46,858 nucleotides of DNA, from NCBI GenBank assembly GCA_964434165.1, contig CAYSUS010000055.1, positions 1 to 46,858 of the forward strand, in the 5' to 3' direction. The first letter of the stretch is position 1, and the number at the start of each line of letters is the position of its first letter. Positions 33,502 through 42,072 of this stretch are shown one piece after another. The notes beneath the pieces are model-generated. The model saw nothing but the letters and a program-made list of their open reading frames with translations, was not told where the DNA came from and did not search any database. The translations under genes and the position numbers were made by a program. The DNA comes from CAYSUS01 sp964434165. Its GTDB lineage: Bacteria; Planctomycetota; Planctomycetia; Pirellulales; Thermoguttaceae.

Positions 33502-35460
33502 ATGTCACGACACTCCTTCACGCGCCGCCGATTCCTCGGCCAGGCCTCCGCCGCGACCGCGCTGGCCGCGATGCCGGTCTCACCCGCTCCTGCCGCGGCC
33601 GCCCCGCCCTGCAAGCCCGGCCGCCTCGTGAAGCTCAGCGAGCACCTGACCGTCTGCCAGGGTCCGATTCAGGTCGGCATCATCCGCGACGACGCCACGC
33701 GCAAGGCCCTCCTCATCGACTGCGGCGACGGGCGCGTGGCCGAGTCGCTTGGAGCGCTGGGAATCGAGGGCATCGACCGGGTGCTGTTCACGCACCACCA
33801 CCGCGACCAGGCGTGCGGGGCGCACAAGCTGGCCGAGGCCGGGGCCAGGATCGTCGTCCCGGAGGCCGAGCGCGAGTACTTCGAGAAGCCGGAAGCCTAC
33901 TGGCAGAACCCCCGTAGCCGCTGGCACATCTACAACTTCCACCCACACCATCGGATGCTGGCCGAGCCGGTCGGCGTGGACGCCACCTGCAAACCCGGTC
34001 AGGAGATCGCCTTCGGGACCGCGCGCCTTGGCGTGCTCCACACGCCGGGCCACACGAACGGCTCGCTCAGCTACCTGGTCGAGGTGGACGGCCGCCGGGT
34101 GGCGTTCTGCGGCGACCTGCTCTACGACCACGGCCGCCTGTGGGACCTCTACAGCCTTCAGAAGGGCTTTGCGCGCGGCAAGCGGCGGATCAGCGACTAC
34201 CACGGCTTTCTCGGCGCCCAGTGGGAGCTGAAGGAAAGCATGGGGCGGCTCAGCGCGGCCAAACCCCACGTCCTGGTCCCCTCGCACGGGAACATCGTGG
34301 AGAAGCCGGTCGCGGCGATGGACGCCGTGGTCTCGCGGCTCGACGCGTGCTACGACAAGTACGTGGCCATCTCGGCGCTGCGCCACTACTTTCCCGAGCT
34401 GTTCGCGGAGCTGGCCCGCGCCGAGGGACACATGCCGATCCGCGGGGGGAAGGAGGTGCCCGACTGCCTCCGCCACTTCGGCACCACCTGGATGCTCGTC
34501 TCCAAGGACAAGGCCGCGCTGGTGATGGACTGCGGCGGCAAGCGGACCGTGGAGACGATCCGCAAGATGGTCGAGGGCGGCGAGATCCGCAGCGTGGAGG
34601 GCCTCTGGGTAACGCACTACCACAACGACCACGTCAACACGATCCCCGAGTTCCAGAAGGCCTTCGACTGCCCCTGCATCACCGACCGCCACGTGGCCCA
34701 GGTGATCGCCGACCCGCTGGCCTGGCGCCTGCCATGCATCTCGCCCAGCAAGGTCCGGGTCGATCGGGCGACCAGGCACGGCGAGTCGTGGACCTGGCGG
34801 GAGTTCAAGCTGACCGCGTACTTCTACCCGGGCCAGACGCTCTACCACGCGGCCCTGCTGGTCGAGCGCGGCGACCTGCGGATGATGTTCATCGGCGACT
34901 CGCACACGCCGGCCGGCATCGACGACTACTGCGCCCAGAACCGCTGCTTCCTGGGCAAGGGAGTGGGCTTCGACCGCTGCCTGGCCCTGCTCGAGGAGCT
35001 GCGTCCCACGCACCTGTTCAACCCCCACGTGGACGTGGCGTTCGACTTCACGCCCGACGAGTGCCGGCAGATGCGCGAGAACCTGGCCGAACGGGAGGAG
35101 CTGTTCGGCCGACTCATCGCCTGGGATCACCCCAACTACGGAACGGACGCCTCGTGGGTCCGCTGCCATCCCTACGAGCAGCAGGCCGCGGCGGGGGGGC
35201 GGGCCAGTCTCCGCGTCGTGGTGACCAACCATTCGTCCGCAGCCCGCAAGGCGACGTGCCGGGCGGTGCTGCCCCGGGCCTGGGGCGGCGGGACGAGCGC
35301 GTGGGCGGCGGTCGAGATTCCGGCCAGGCGAGAGGGCGAGGCGGAGCTTTCGTTTCGCGTGCCCGAAAAGGCCGCCGCGGGCCGCTACGTCGTGCCCATC
35401 GACGTGGTCTATGGAGATCGCGAGCTGCCGCAGTTCGCCGAGGCGATCGTCGTGGTGTAG
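33502..35460 (+). CDS. Tat-exported tandem metallo-beta-lactamase-fold hydrolase
   Basis: A 652-residue protein with a twin-arginine signal (RRRFLGQASAATALAAM, 8-24). Two metallo-beta-lactamase domains follow. The first (about 40-290) has THHHRDQACGAH (97-108), lacking the usual second His after Asp, then HTPGHTNGSL and FCGDLLYD. The second (about 330-570) has the complete motif THYHNDH and FIGDSHTP. A C-terminal beta domain of about 80 residues follows (ASLRVVVTNHSSAARKATC...). The fold covers lactonases, phosphodiesterases and sulfur enzymes; the substrate here is unknown. The start at 33502 sits just before the Tat motif; an ATG at 33460 would add 14 residues. Confidence 0.82.
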   Translation: MSRHSFTRRRFLGQASAATALAAMPVSPAPAAAAPPCKPGRLVKLSEHLTVCQGPIQVGIIRDDATRKALLIDCGDGRVAESLGALGIEGIDRVLFTHHHRDQACGAHKLAEAGARIVVPEAEREYFEKPEAYWQNPRSRWHIYNFHPHHRMLAEPVGVDATCKPGQEIAFGTARLGVLHTPGHTNGSLSYLVEVDGRRVAFCGDLLYDHGRLWDLYSLQKGFARGKRRISDYHGFLGAQWELKESMGRLSAAKPHVLVPSHGNIVEKPVAAMDAVVSRLDACYDKYVAISALRHYFPELFAELARAEGHMPIRGGKEVPDCLRHFGTTWMLVSKDKAALVMDCGGKRTVETIRKMVEGGEIRSVEGLWVTHYHNDHVNTIPEFQKAFDCPCITDRHVAQVIADPLAWRLPCISPSKVRVDRATRHGESWTWREFKLTAYFYPGQTLYHAALLVERGDLRMMFIGDSHTPAGIDDYCAQNRCFLGKGVGFDRCLALLEELRPTHLFNPHVDVAFDFTPDECRQMRENLAEREELFGRLIAWDHPNYGTDASWVRCHPYEQQAAAGGRASLRVVVTNHSSAARKATCRAVLPRAWGGGTSAWAAVEIPARREGEAELSFRVPEKAAAGRYVVPIDVVYGDRELPQFAEAIVVV

Positions 35461-35576
35461 CGCCGCCGCCGCTCAGCCTTCCGAAGCGCGAAAGGCCAGG
35501 GACCGCGGCATTGGGGCATCCGGATTTCCTGCTTCCTCCGTCGCTGGGCCTTCCCCTTCAGAATCGCGTCCTATCG

Positions 35577-36890
35577 TCATGCTCCAGCACCCTTCGGCAC
35601 GGCCCAGTGGCCGGGGCGGTACTCGCGGCCCAGGAGGGACTGGGCCTCGTCGTCGCCCTCGATCGCGCCCCGCTGCGGATCGACCTGGAGCGCGCGACCC
35701 AAGCGCACGGCGATGTTGCCCAGGTGGGCCAGCGACGCGGAGAGGTGCCCGGTCTCGACGTCCGCGCCGGGCTTGCGCCCCGCGCGGATCGCGTCGAGGA
35801 AGTCGGCGTGGTGCGAAAGAAGACCTTCCGGCCTCTCGGGCTTGACCTCGACCGACTTCTTGCGATCGTCCTGGACCTCGACCTTGCCCCGCTTGCTGAG
35901 CATCATGCGGCCCCTCGTGCCGTAGAACTCCGCGCCATTGTCCACGTTGTGCGGGTGGTTGGGCGACCAGATGCGGTGCTCGTAGATCAGCATGCGGCGG
36001 CTGCCGACCTGGCCGTCGCCGGGGTACTCGAAGGTGACCGACATCGTGTCGGGGAACTGCTGGTCGTCGTCGAAGTAGTATTTTCCGCCCAGCCCCACGA
36101 CCCGACTGGGAAGCGTTTCCACTCCGAGGCCCCAGCGGGCGTAGTCCAGCTCGTGCACGCCGTCGTTGCCGGCGTCGCCCGTGCCGAAGGCATACCACCA
36201 GTGCCACGAGTAATGGAAGCGGTTCTTCTGGAAGGGCACGGACGGGGCGGGGCCGAGCCACATGTCGTAGTCCACGCCCGCCGGCGGGTCGCTCGGCCGG
36301 GCGTGGCCGATGCCGCCGCGGCGCTGCACGTTCCACGCCTTGGCCACGAGCACGTCGCCGATGAGGCCGTCCCGGAGCATCTTCACGGCCCCGGCCACCA
36401 GCCCGTCGGAGCGGCTCTGCGTGCCGTGCTGCACCACGCGGTTGTGCTTGCGCGCGGCGCCCACGAGCATCTGGCCCTCGCGGAGATTGTGCGAGCAGGG
36501 CTTCTCGACGTACACGTGCTTGCCGGCCTGGCAGGCGAGGATCGCGGCCGGGGCGTGCCAGTGGTCGGGGGTGGCCACGACCACGGCATCGACCGCCCGG
36601 TCGTCGAGCACGCGCCGCAGATCGCCCGCGGCGCGGGCCGCGCCGGCCGCTTTCGCTGCCTTCTGGCACCGCTTCTCGTCGGGGTCGCAGACCGCGACCA
36701 AGGCGGCGTCCTTCTCCGCGGCGAACGCCCGGGCAAGACCGCTCCCCCGGCCCCCGCAGCCGATCACGCCCACGCCGATCCTCGCGTTGGCCCCCAGGGC
36801 GATCGCCGCCGGTGCAACGGCCACGAACGGGGCGCCCGCGACGGCGAATGACGACTGTTTCGCGAAGGTACGTCGGTTGGTGGGCCGCAT
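35577..36890 (-). CDS. Gfo/Idh/MocA family oxidoreductase with Tat signal
   Basis: A 437-residue NAD(P)-dependent dehydrogenase-like protein. A twin-arginine signal (NRRTFAKQSSFAVAGA) leads to a Rossmann domain with GVIGCGGRGSG (41-51), CDPDEKR, TPDHWH (107-112) and the family motif EKP (129-131). The C-terminal alpha/beta domain includes GTGDAGNDGVHELDYARWGL, where the conserved His/Asp region is seen. Members oxidise or isomerise sugars and cyclitols; exported versions carry their cofactor out with them and are abundant in planctomycetes. The start has GGAGG upstream. It faces the tandem metallo-beta-lactamase gene. A gap of 116 bases separates the two stop codons. Confidence 0.93.
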   Translation of the reverse strand: MRPTNRRTFAKQSSFAVAGAPFVAVAPAAIALGANARIGVGVIGCGGRGSGLARAFAAEKDAALVAVCDPDEKRCQKAAKAAGAARAAGDLRRVLDDRAVDAVVVATPDHWHAPAAILACQAGKHVYVEKPCSHNLREGQMLVGAARKHNRVVQHGTQSRSDGLVAGAVKMLRDGLIGDVLVAKAWNVQRRGGIGHARPSDPPAGVDYDMWLGPAPSVPFQKNRFHYSWHWWYAFGTGDAGNDGVHELDYARWGLGVETLPSRVVGLGGKYYFDDDQQFPDTMSVTFEYPGDGQVGSRRMLIYEHRIWSPNHPHNVDNGAEFYGTRGRMMLSKRGKVEVQDDRKKSVEVKPERPEGLLSHHADFLDAIRAGRKPGADVETGHLSASLAHLGNIAVRLGRALQVDPQRGAIEGDDEAQSLLGREYRPGHWAVPKGAGA

Positions 36891-36955
36891 GGCGAGCCTC
36901 CGTTTGAGCCTGGGAGGGTGGGGCAGGTGCTGGGAGATGCGCCGCGAGCGCCCCG

Positions 36956-36961
36956 ATTATA
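36956..36961 (-). promoter_or_regulatory. Consensus -10 box upstream of the Gfo/Idh/MocA gene
   Basis: TATAAT on the minus strand, about 65 bases before the ATG at 36890, standing out against the GC-rich background. No matching -35 is seen. Confidence 0.4.
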
Positions 36962-37040
36962 GACCTCGCGTTAGCGCCATACGAGAGTGCGGTGGACAGC
37001 CTCGGGATGATTCGCGATAACCAGTTTGAGACGCTGGGAA

Positions 37041-37068
37041 CCTGGACTTCGACCTGGACTTCGACCTA
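37041..37068. repeat. 12-bp tandem repeat CCTGGACTTCGA
   Basis: Two full units CCTGGACTTCGA (37041-37052 and 37053-37064) followed by a partial third (CCTAGACTTCC) that runs into the nested palindrome at 37069. The core GACTTC is shared with the palindrome, so the two may have one origin. Confidence 0.75.
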
Positions 37069-37099
37069 GACTTCCGAAGTCCCGAAGACTTCGGAAGTC
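37069..37099. repeat. Nested palindrome GACTTCCGAAGTC-N5-GACTTCGGAAGTC (copy C)
   Basis: GACTTCCGAAGTC (37069-37081), loop CCGAA, GACTTCGGAAGTC (37087-37099). The arms are identical to the 15595 copy but the loop differs. It lies between two divergent gene starts, where a terminator has no obvious use. Confidence 0.9.
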
Positions 37100-37132
37100 G
37101 CACCCCAATCCCTCCCCCGCCACCCTCTTCCC

Positions 37133-39010
37133 ATGGACACTCACCAGCGCGTCCTGTTCGTCGATGCCGCGTCGGGCTATTACCGCATCAAGCGCTACCC
37201 GGTAGGCGAGCCGTTCTTCGGGCCCGTCGATCTGGGCCTGCACCTGGCCGGACGCTACAACTCGCTCAATATCGGCGTGGGCCTGATGGCGGGTTCGATC
37301 CTGCCGGGCTCCAACCGGCTGATCTTCACCGGGTTCTCGCCGTGCTGGGGCGGGTTCTACATCTCCACGATGGGAAGCGCCGCCCTGGTGTTCGACAACC
37401 TGGGACTGAACATGCTCAGCCTCGTGGGCCGCGCGCCGCAGCCTGCGGTCCTGTATCTCAACCGCGTGGGCGGCGACCACGTGGAAGTGGAGACGGCGCC
37501 GGTCGACGTGGGGCACGTGTGGAACGACGGACGGCGCGGCGTCTATTCCCTCATGGACCACGTGCTCGACCGCTACGGCGACCGCTACTCGACCGACCCG
37601 CGAATCCTCGCCGTGGGCCCGGCCGCGGCCGTCACCGACTTCGGCGCGGTGGGCTCCGCGCCGATCCACCAAGGCAAGATCAGCTTCGCCGAGACCTGGG
37701 CGGGTCGGGGCGGCTTCGGCACCAAGATGCTCCAGGACCACAACATCGCGGCCGTGATCTACGGCGGCACGTTCGTGGACGAGGACTTCCGCGACCGCAA
37801 GGTGGCCGACGAGTGGTTCGCCGACAAGTACAGCAAGCGCCTGATGGCCGTGGACTTCGAGGCCACCACGAAGTACCGCTTCGAGCCGAAGTTCCAGACC
37901 GGCGGCACCTTCGGCGTGAACTACGCCACGCTGGGGGGGCGGATCCTCTACTTCAACTACCGCAGCATCTACGAGCCCGAGGAAGAGCGGCTCGACCTGC
38001 ACCAGAAGCTCATCGTCGATCACTACCTGCGGCAGTTCAACGAGGAGACGATCGAGCCCAAGCAGCAGTCGAACTGCGGCGAGCCCTGCTCGGCCGTGTG
38101 CAAGAAGCGCCGCGACGAGTACAAGAAGGACTACGAGCCGTACCAGACGATGGGACCCCTGTGCGGCGTGTTCGACCAGCGCGCGGCCGAGAGGCTCACG
38201 CACCGGGCCGACGTCTATGGCTTCGACGCGATCTCGGTGGGCGGAGTGCTCTCGTGGCTGATGGAGTGCCTCGACGCGGGGCTGGTCCAGCCGGAGGAAG
38301 TCGGGGTCAAGGACCGGCCGCTGCTGCGGCGCGAGGGGTTCGACGCGGTGGCCGACTCGGCGCACAACGCCGAGATCGGAGCTCAGCTTCTCGACGCGGT
38401 GATCGAGCGACGGGGCCTGCTGGACCTCTCCGAGGGCGGGCGCAAGCTGGCAAGGCACCTCGCCCGGGACCGCGGCAAGGAGGCCCTCGACGCCTTCGTC
38501 CACGTGGGCTTCGCGCGCAAGGGGTGGATGGTGCCCAACCAGTACTGGACGCCGGGCGTTCTCTCGCCGATGTCGATCATGGGCAAGTATTTCATGTACT
38601 ACGGGGGCGACTTCCTGCCGCCGCGGGAGCTGGGCCGGCGCAACGCCCGGCAGTTCAAGCAGGAGCTGATCCTCGACAACTGCGGCATGTGCCGCTTCCA
38701 CCGCGGCTGGGGCGAAGGCATGATCCCCGAGGTGATCGGCAAGCTCTACGGGGACAAGGAGGGGTACCTCGGGCAGATCGCGATCACGGCCAGCCGGATC
38801 AACAGCCGCAACGCCTCGGTGTTCTGGGAGTCGGAGCGGAACATCGACTACGTGGTCACCTTCCTCCGCCGCAAGCGCGAGGTGGACGGCGTGAAGGACC
38901 CCGCGCTGGCCGACTGGCTCACCCGCTTCGCGCGCGACAAGCAGGAGACCGCGCTGGACTTCTGGTACGAGATCCACAAGGGCGCGCAGGAGTCGCTGCG
39001 GGAGTTCTGA
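37133..39010 (+). CDS. Aldehyde ferredoxin oxidoreductase (AOR) family tungsto/molybdoenzyme
   Basis: A 625-residue cytoplasmic enzyme of the AOR family, which oxidises aldehydes or related substrates with ferredoxin using a bis-pyranopterin tungsten (or Mo) centre and one 4Fe-4S cluster. The N-terminal domain has GSNRLIFTGFSPCWGGFYIS, SLVGRAPQPAVLYLNR and TWAGRGGFGTKM. The cluster cysteines appear as Cys315, Cys319, Cys323 (NCGEPCSAVCKK) and Cys517/Cys520 (LDNCGMC) near the C-terminus. The spacing Cx3Cx3C differs from the Cx2Cx3C of classical AOR and marks a less studied subfamily. No pterin-biosynthesis or ferredoxin gene is in the window. The ATG has no Shine-Dalgarno. Presence suggests anaerobic or microaerobic metabolism. 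Confidence 0.88.
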   Translation: MDTHQRVLFVDAASGYYRIKRYPVGEPFFGPVDLGLHLAGRYNSLNIGVGLMAGSILPGSNRLIFTGFSPCWGGFYISTMGSAALVFDNLGLNMLSLVGRAPQPAVLYLNRVGGDHVEVETAPVDVGHVWNDGRRGVYSLMDHVLDRYGDRYSTDPRILAVGPAAAVTDFGAVGSAPIHQGKISFAETWAGRGGFGTKMLQDHNIAAVIYGGTFVDEDFRDRKVADEWFADKYSKRLMAVDFEATTKYRFEPKFQTGGTFGVNYATLGGRILYFNYRSIYEPEEERLDLHQKLIVDHYLRQFNEETIEPKQQSNCGEPCSAVCKKRRDEYKKDYEPYQTMGPLCGVFDQRAAERLTHRADVYGFDAISVGGVLSWLMECLDAGLVQPEEVGVKDRPLLRREGFDAVADSAHNAEIGAQLLDAVIERRGLLDLSEGGRKLARHLARDRGKEALDAFVHVGFARKGWMVPNQYWTPGVLSPMSIMGKYFMYYGGDFLPPRELGRRNARQFKQELILDNCGMCRFHRGWGEGMIPEVIGKLYGDKEGYLGQIAITASRINSRNASVFWESERNIDYVVTFLRRKREVDGVKDPALADWLTRFARDKQETALDFWYEIHKGAQESLREF

Positions 39011-39026
39011 TCGAGCCTCTCGTCGC

Positions 39027-39050
39027 GTTCCCACGCTCCTGCGTGGGAAC
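39027..39050. repeat. Perfect REP-like hairpin GTTCCCACGC-TCCT-GCGTGGGAAC
   Basis: A 10-bp perfect stem with a 4-base loop in the 53-base gap between the convergent AOR and Crp/Fnr stop codons. Related to the decayed copy at 1638-1662. To my recollection, hairpins with this core are widespread intergenic repeats. It may also terminate both transcripts. Confidence 0.8.
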
Positions 39051-39063
39051 CAGAGCGTGCATC

Positions 39064-39753
39064 TCACATCCGCGGAAACAGCCCCTCGGCCACCTTGCCG
39101 AGCGACTCGCGGTCGAGCAGGCGCACGCGCCCCGCGGCGTCCTCCTCCACCAGCCCCGCGTCACCCAGCCGGCGGAGCGTGCGCGAAAAGGTCTCGCTCG
39201 TGAGGTTCAGGTGGCTGGCCAGGTGGCGCTTGAGGGTCGGCAGCTCGATCCGCCCCTCTCCGTCGGCCGGGCAGTCGAGCAGGTAGCGGGCGATGCGTCC
39301 GGCCGCGTCGCGGAGCACGACGTCGCCCATCAATCCCACCAGGCGGCGGACCCACACGGTCAGGCTGGTCAAGAGGCCCAGGCACAGGTCGTGATCCTCC
39401 TGGAGGGCCCGCGCAAAGCGGTCCTGGGGCAGAAGCACGAGCACGCTGTCGGCCACCGCCTCGGCCGAGGCGGGCAGCTCAAAACGCCCGATCGCCGCGA
39501 CCTCGGCGAACGTGCCGCCCGGCGAGACCATGTGCAGCACGTGCTCCTTGCCGCCGGGCGCGGACTTGAACACGCGGACCAGGCCGCTGCCCACCACGTA
39601 CACGCCCGGGCAATCGTCCCCCTCGCGAAAGATCATCTGCCCCTTCGCATACCGGCAGAGCCGGGCCATGGCCACCAGGTGAGCGAACGCCGCCTCGGGG
39701 ATGCCGGCGAAGAGCGGGCACTCGGAGAGGATCGTGATGACGTTGGCCGGCAC
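39064..39753 (-). CDS. Crp/Fnr family transcriptional regulator
   Basis: A 229-residue regulator with an N-terminal cyclic-nucleotide-binding-like beta barrel (PLFAGIPEAAF, GQMIFREGDDCPGVYVVGSGLVRVF), a dimerisation helix, and a C-terminal winged helix with LASHLNLTSETFSRTLRRLGDAGLV. That recognition helix is of the LT.ETFSR type seen in DNR/NnrR-like regulators of anaerobic nitrogen-oxide metabolism. The N-terminal FNR cysteine cluster is absent, so it is not an oxygen sensor of FNR kind. It converges on the AOR gene, which makes redox control of that enzyme plausible, though only by position. A TATAAT lies about 45 bases upstream of its ATG. Confidence 0.9.
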   Translation of the reverse strand: MPANVITILSECPLFAGIPEAAFAHLVAMARLCRYAKGQMIFREGDDCPGVYVVGSGLVRVFKSAPGGKEHVLHMVSPGGTFAEVAAIGRFELPASAEAVADSVLVLLPQDRFARALQEDHDLCLGLLTSLTVWVRRLVGLMGDVVLRDAAGRIARYLLDCPADGEGRIELPTLKRHLASHLNLTSETFSRTLRRLGDAGLVEEDAAGRVRLLDRESLGKVAEGLFPRM

Positions 39754-39798
39754 GCAGGGACCTGGGGCAGCGGCGGTGGGAATCTGCCTAAGCGGTCC

Positions 39799-39804
39799 AT
39801 TATA
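39799..39804 (-). promoter_or_regulatory. Consensus -10 box of the Crp/Fnr gene
   Basis: TATAAT on the minus strand in the 81-base gap behind the hydrolase gene, giving a leader of about 39 bases. No good -35 is present, as may be the case for an activator-dependent promoter. Confidence 0.45.
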
Positions 39805-39834
39805 GGCGCGTCGCCGATGGAGAGTACCGCGCCG

Positions 39835-40881
39835 CTACTTCTCGTACCACTTCACCCACTTGACCGTCTTGCCGCACAGCGAGCTTGCATACTCCCGTGT
39901 GAGGCGGCCCTTGGCCTCTTCGTCGCCCTTGAGGTAAGCGTTGCAGAAGGCCCGCGTGATGGGCAGGACGATCCGCCGGGTGTCGGCCCGGGCCCGCGAG
40001 GGGAAGAGGAACGACTGGGGATTGAGGGCGAACGACATGTGGTCGGCCTGGTCCAGCCACACGAAGTACTTGTCGCCTGGCGGCATCAGCTCGAAGGCTT
40101 CGAGGCGCCTCGCGGCCGGCTGGGAGGTCCCGTCATGGCCGAACTGCTTGTCCTTGGTGCCGCTGAAGCAGAGGAGCGGGCGGTCGATCGTCTTGTAGCT
40201 CTCGCGGCCGAACCGCGACGTCCCCAGCCCCTGCGGCGACATGGCCACGCCGATCGTCACGCGGGGATCGCTCAGGTCGCCGGCCAGGCCCTTTCCCGGC
40301 GCCACGGGCGGGTCGAGGTGATCGAGGATCGGCCGGGCCCCGCACACGACCAGCGTGGTGTACGCCCCGAAGGAATGGCCCAGCACGGCGATCCTGTCCG
40401 GCACCATGCGTCCCTCGAGCTGCGGGTGCTTGCGGTTCCACTCCAGGGCGCGGTCGAGGGCGAAGCTCACGTCCCGGGGACGCTCCAATACGGCCTGGGG
40501 ATCGCTGGTCATGCGGCGGAGGGCCGCCGCAATCCGCTCGCCGAGTCCGCCCTCGGTCTCTCGGAACAACTCCTTGCCGCGCACGTTGTTGCTGAAAACG
40601 TGCTCGACACAGACCGCGACGTATCCGTGGCGCACGAGGTTCTTGGCCTCTTCGACGTGCGCGTCCCAGGTTCCCAGGGCCCCGTGGGAAAAGATCGCGA
40701 CGGGGTAGCGGCCTTTCTCGCGAGGGTAATGGACCTTAACGGGTACGCGCCTCCCGTCCCGCCTGGCGTCCTTCAGATCGGCAAACTCGATCGTCTCGAC
40801 GTGATACGGCGCCTGCTCGCGCGCCTCGAGGACGCCTGTGCCCAGCGGCGCGCCGAGAAGCAGGATCAGGGGAATCGTCAT
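39835..40881 (-). CDS. Exported alpha/beta hydrolase (PAF-acetylhydrolase/dienelactone-hydrolase-like)
   Basis: A 348-residue alpha/beta hydrolase with a short signal peptide (MTIPLILLLGAPLGTG). The oxyanion-region motif FSHGALG (64-70) precedes the nucleophile elbow GHSFGA (Ser170 in 168-173). Asp in FSGTKDKQFG and His in DQADHMSF complete a likely triad. The VPVKVHYPREKGRYPVAIFSHG beginning resembles predicted dienelactone hydrolases and platelet-activating-factor acetylhydrolases in other bacteria; the natural ester is unknown. GGAGA precedes the ATG. It lies upstream of the Crp/Fnr gene on the same strand with its own probable promoter. Confidence 0.85.
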   Translation of the reverse strand: MTIPLILLLGAPLGTGVLEAREQAPYHVETIEFADLKDARRDGRRVPVKVHYPREKGRYPVAIFSHGALGTWDAHVEEAKNLVRHGYVAVCVEHVFSNNVRGKELFRETEGGLGERIAAALRRMTSDPQAVLERPRDVSFALDRALEWNRKHPQLEGRMVPDRIAVLGHSFGAYTTLVVCGARPILDHLDPPVAPGKGLAGDLSDPRVTIGVAMSPQGLGTSRFGRESYKTIDRPLLCFSGTKDKQFGHDGTSQPAARRLEAFELMPPGDKYFVWLDQADHMSFALNPQSFLFPSRARADTRRIVLPITRAFCNAYLKGDEEAKGRLTREYASSLCGKTVKWVKWYEK

Positions 40882-41015
40882 GGTTGTCTCCAGGTGCTAC
40901 GGGGTCGCCCCGGCCAGGGCGCGGAATCGTCGCACCCCGGAAAGCTGTTCGCGTACAGGCCCTCCATATTGGGCTCAGTGGCGCGGGTGAGGCCGGAGAT
41001 TACATGGCGGGTGGA

Positions 41016-41130
41016 GGATGGAAGATTGATGATTGGAGATTGATGATTGGAGATTGATGATTGACAATTGGCACACGGGAACCGCGCGCCGGCCCTCAAT
41101 CATCAATCTCCAATCATCGATCTTCCATCC
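41016..41130. repeat. Long inverted repeat built from a 14-bp tandem unit
   Basis: Arms of 34 bases (41016-41049 and 41097-41130) match at 33 of 34 positions and flank a 47-base loop. The left side contains the 14-base unit GATTGATGATTGGA in tandem (from 41024), continuing past the arm. The right arm ends two bases before the GTG of the methyltransferase gene. The rest of the gap 40882-41132 holds no gene. Confidence 0.85.
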
Positions 41131-41132
41131 CC

Positions 41133-42035
41133 GTGGACGCCTCCCTGGAAACCGCCCTCTGCCCTCTCTGCGGCGGCAGCGACCACGCCGCGGTGATCGC
41201 GGCTGCGGCCCTCGAATCGCCGCAGGGGCCGCGGTTCACGGTCGTGCGATGTGCGCGATGCGGCTTGTGCTTCACCAGTCCGCGTCCGTGTGAGGAGGCG
41301 ATCGGGGCGTTCTACCGCGAGGACTACCGGCCGCATCGCAGGACGGGGGGCACGAAGCAAGGGCGGGCGACTCGCGCGTGGCTCGGTCGGCTCGGGAGGG
41401 GGTTAGGACGCGGCAGCCCTCAGCGGCGCCGGATGCCGCCGAGGGGAAGCATGCGCCTGCTGGACTTCGGCTGCGGCAGCGGGGGATTCCTGGCGAGGAT
41501 GCACGCCCAGGGGTGGCACGTGACGGGCGTGGACGCCTCGGCGGCGGCCGTGGCCGAAGTGCGCGAGGTTTTGGGGCTTGAGGCCTTCCACGGGACGCTG
41601 CCCCATCCCCGCCTCGTGCCCGGCAGCTTCGACGTCGTGACGATGTGGGAGTCACTGGAGCATTTACATCAGCCGCTCGATGCTTTGCGTCACGCCCGGA
41701 CCTTGCTCGCGTCGGGCGGGCGCCTGTACGTGTCGGTGCCGAACATCGAGGGGCTGCCCTTTCGCTGGTTCGGCGAGGCATGGACGGGGCTGGACCTGCC
41801 GCGCCACCTGACGCATTTCAGCCCGGCCACGCTCCGCGCGATGCTCGACCGGGCCGGTCTCGTGCCCGGGCGCGCTAGTTTCGTGCGTCATGCCACGTGG
41901 ATCGCGCGGTCGGCCGCCCGGGCGAAGCGCCTGCGCTGGCTCCGCTTCCGCCCCGCCGCCCGGCTCGCCGCACGATGGTGCGCACTGCGCGGGCGGGGGG
42001 ATTGCATCATGGTGGAGGCGGAGGTCGAGGGATAG
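41133..42035 (+). CDS. Class I SAM-dependent methyltransferase with zinc-ribbon N-terminus
   Basis: About 300 residues. An N-terminal zinc-ribbon-like unit (Cys10, Cys13, Cys40, Cys43) is followed by a Methyltransf_23-type domain with motif I LLDFGCGSGGF near 109-119, the acidic loop VTGVDAS, and post-motifs SFDVVTMWESLEHLHQP and LLASGGRLYVSVPN. A conserved HxTHFSP-like stretch (LPRHLTHFSPATLR) is typical of this group, which often modifies sugars or lipids of the cell surface. The start was placed at GTG 41133 because the upstream ATG (41061) lies in the loop of the inverted repeat and would translate its arm; neither has a ribosome site. Confidence 0.8.
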   Translation: MDASLETALCPLCGGSDHAAVIAAAALESPQGPRFTVVRCARCGLCFTSPRPCEEAIGAFYREDYRPHRRTGGTKQGRATRAWLGRLGRGLGRGSPQRRRMPPRGSMRLLDFGCGSGGFLARMHAQGWHVTGVDASAAAVAEVREVLGLEAFHGTLPHPRLVPGSFDVVTMWESLEHLHQPLDALRHARTLLASGGRLYVSVPNIEGLPFRWFGEAWTGLDLPRHLTHFSPATLRAMLDRAGLVPGRASFVRHATWIARSAARAKRLRWLRFRPAARLAARWCALRGRGDCIMVEAEVEG

Positions 42036-42072
42036 GGGGCCGGGGTCAGGGGAGAACGGCCTTCGCGGGGGC

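Noticed and set aside
41061..41132. ATG start of the methyltransferase at 41061
   Set aside because: It would translate the loop and right arm of the inverted repeat; the family sequence begins after the GTG at 41133.
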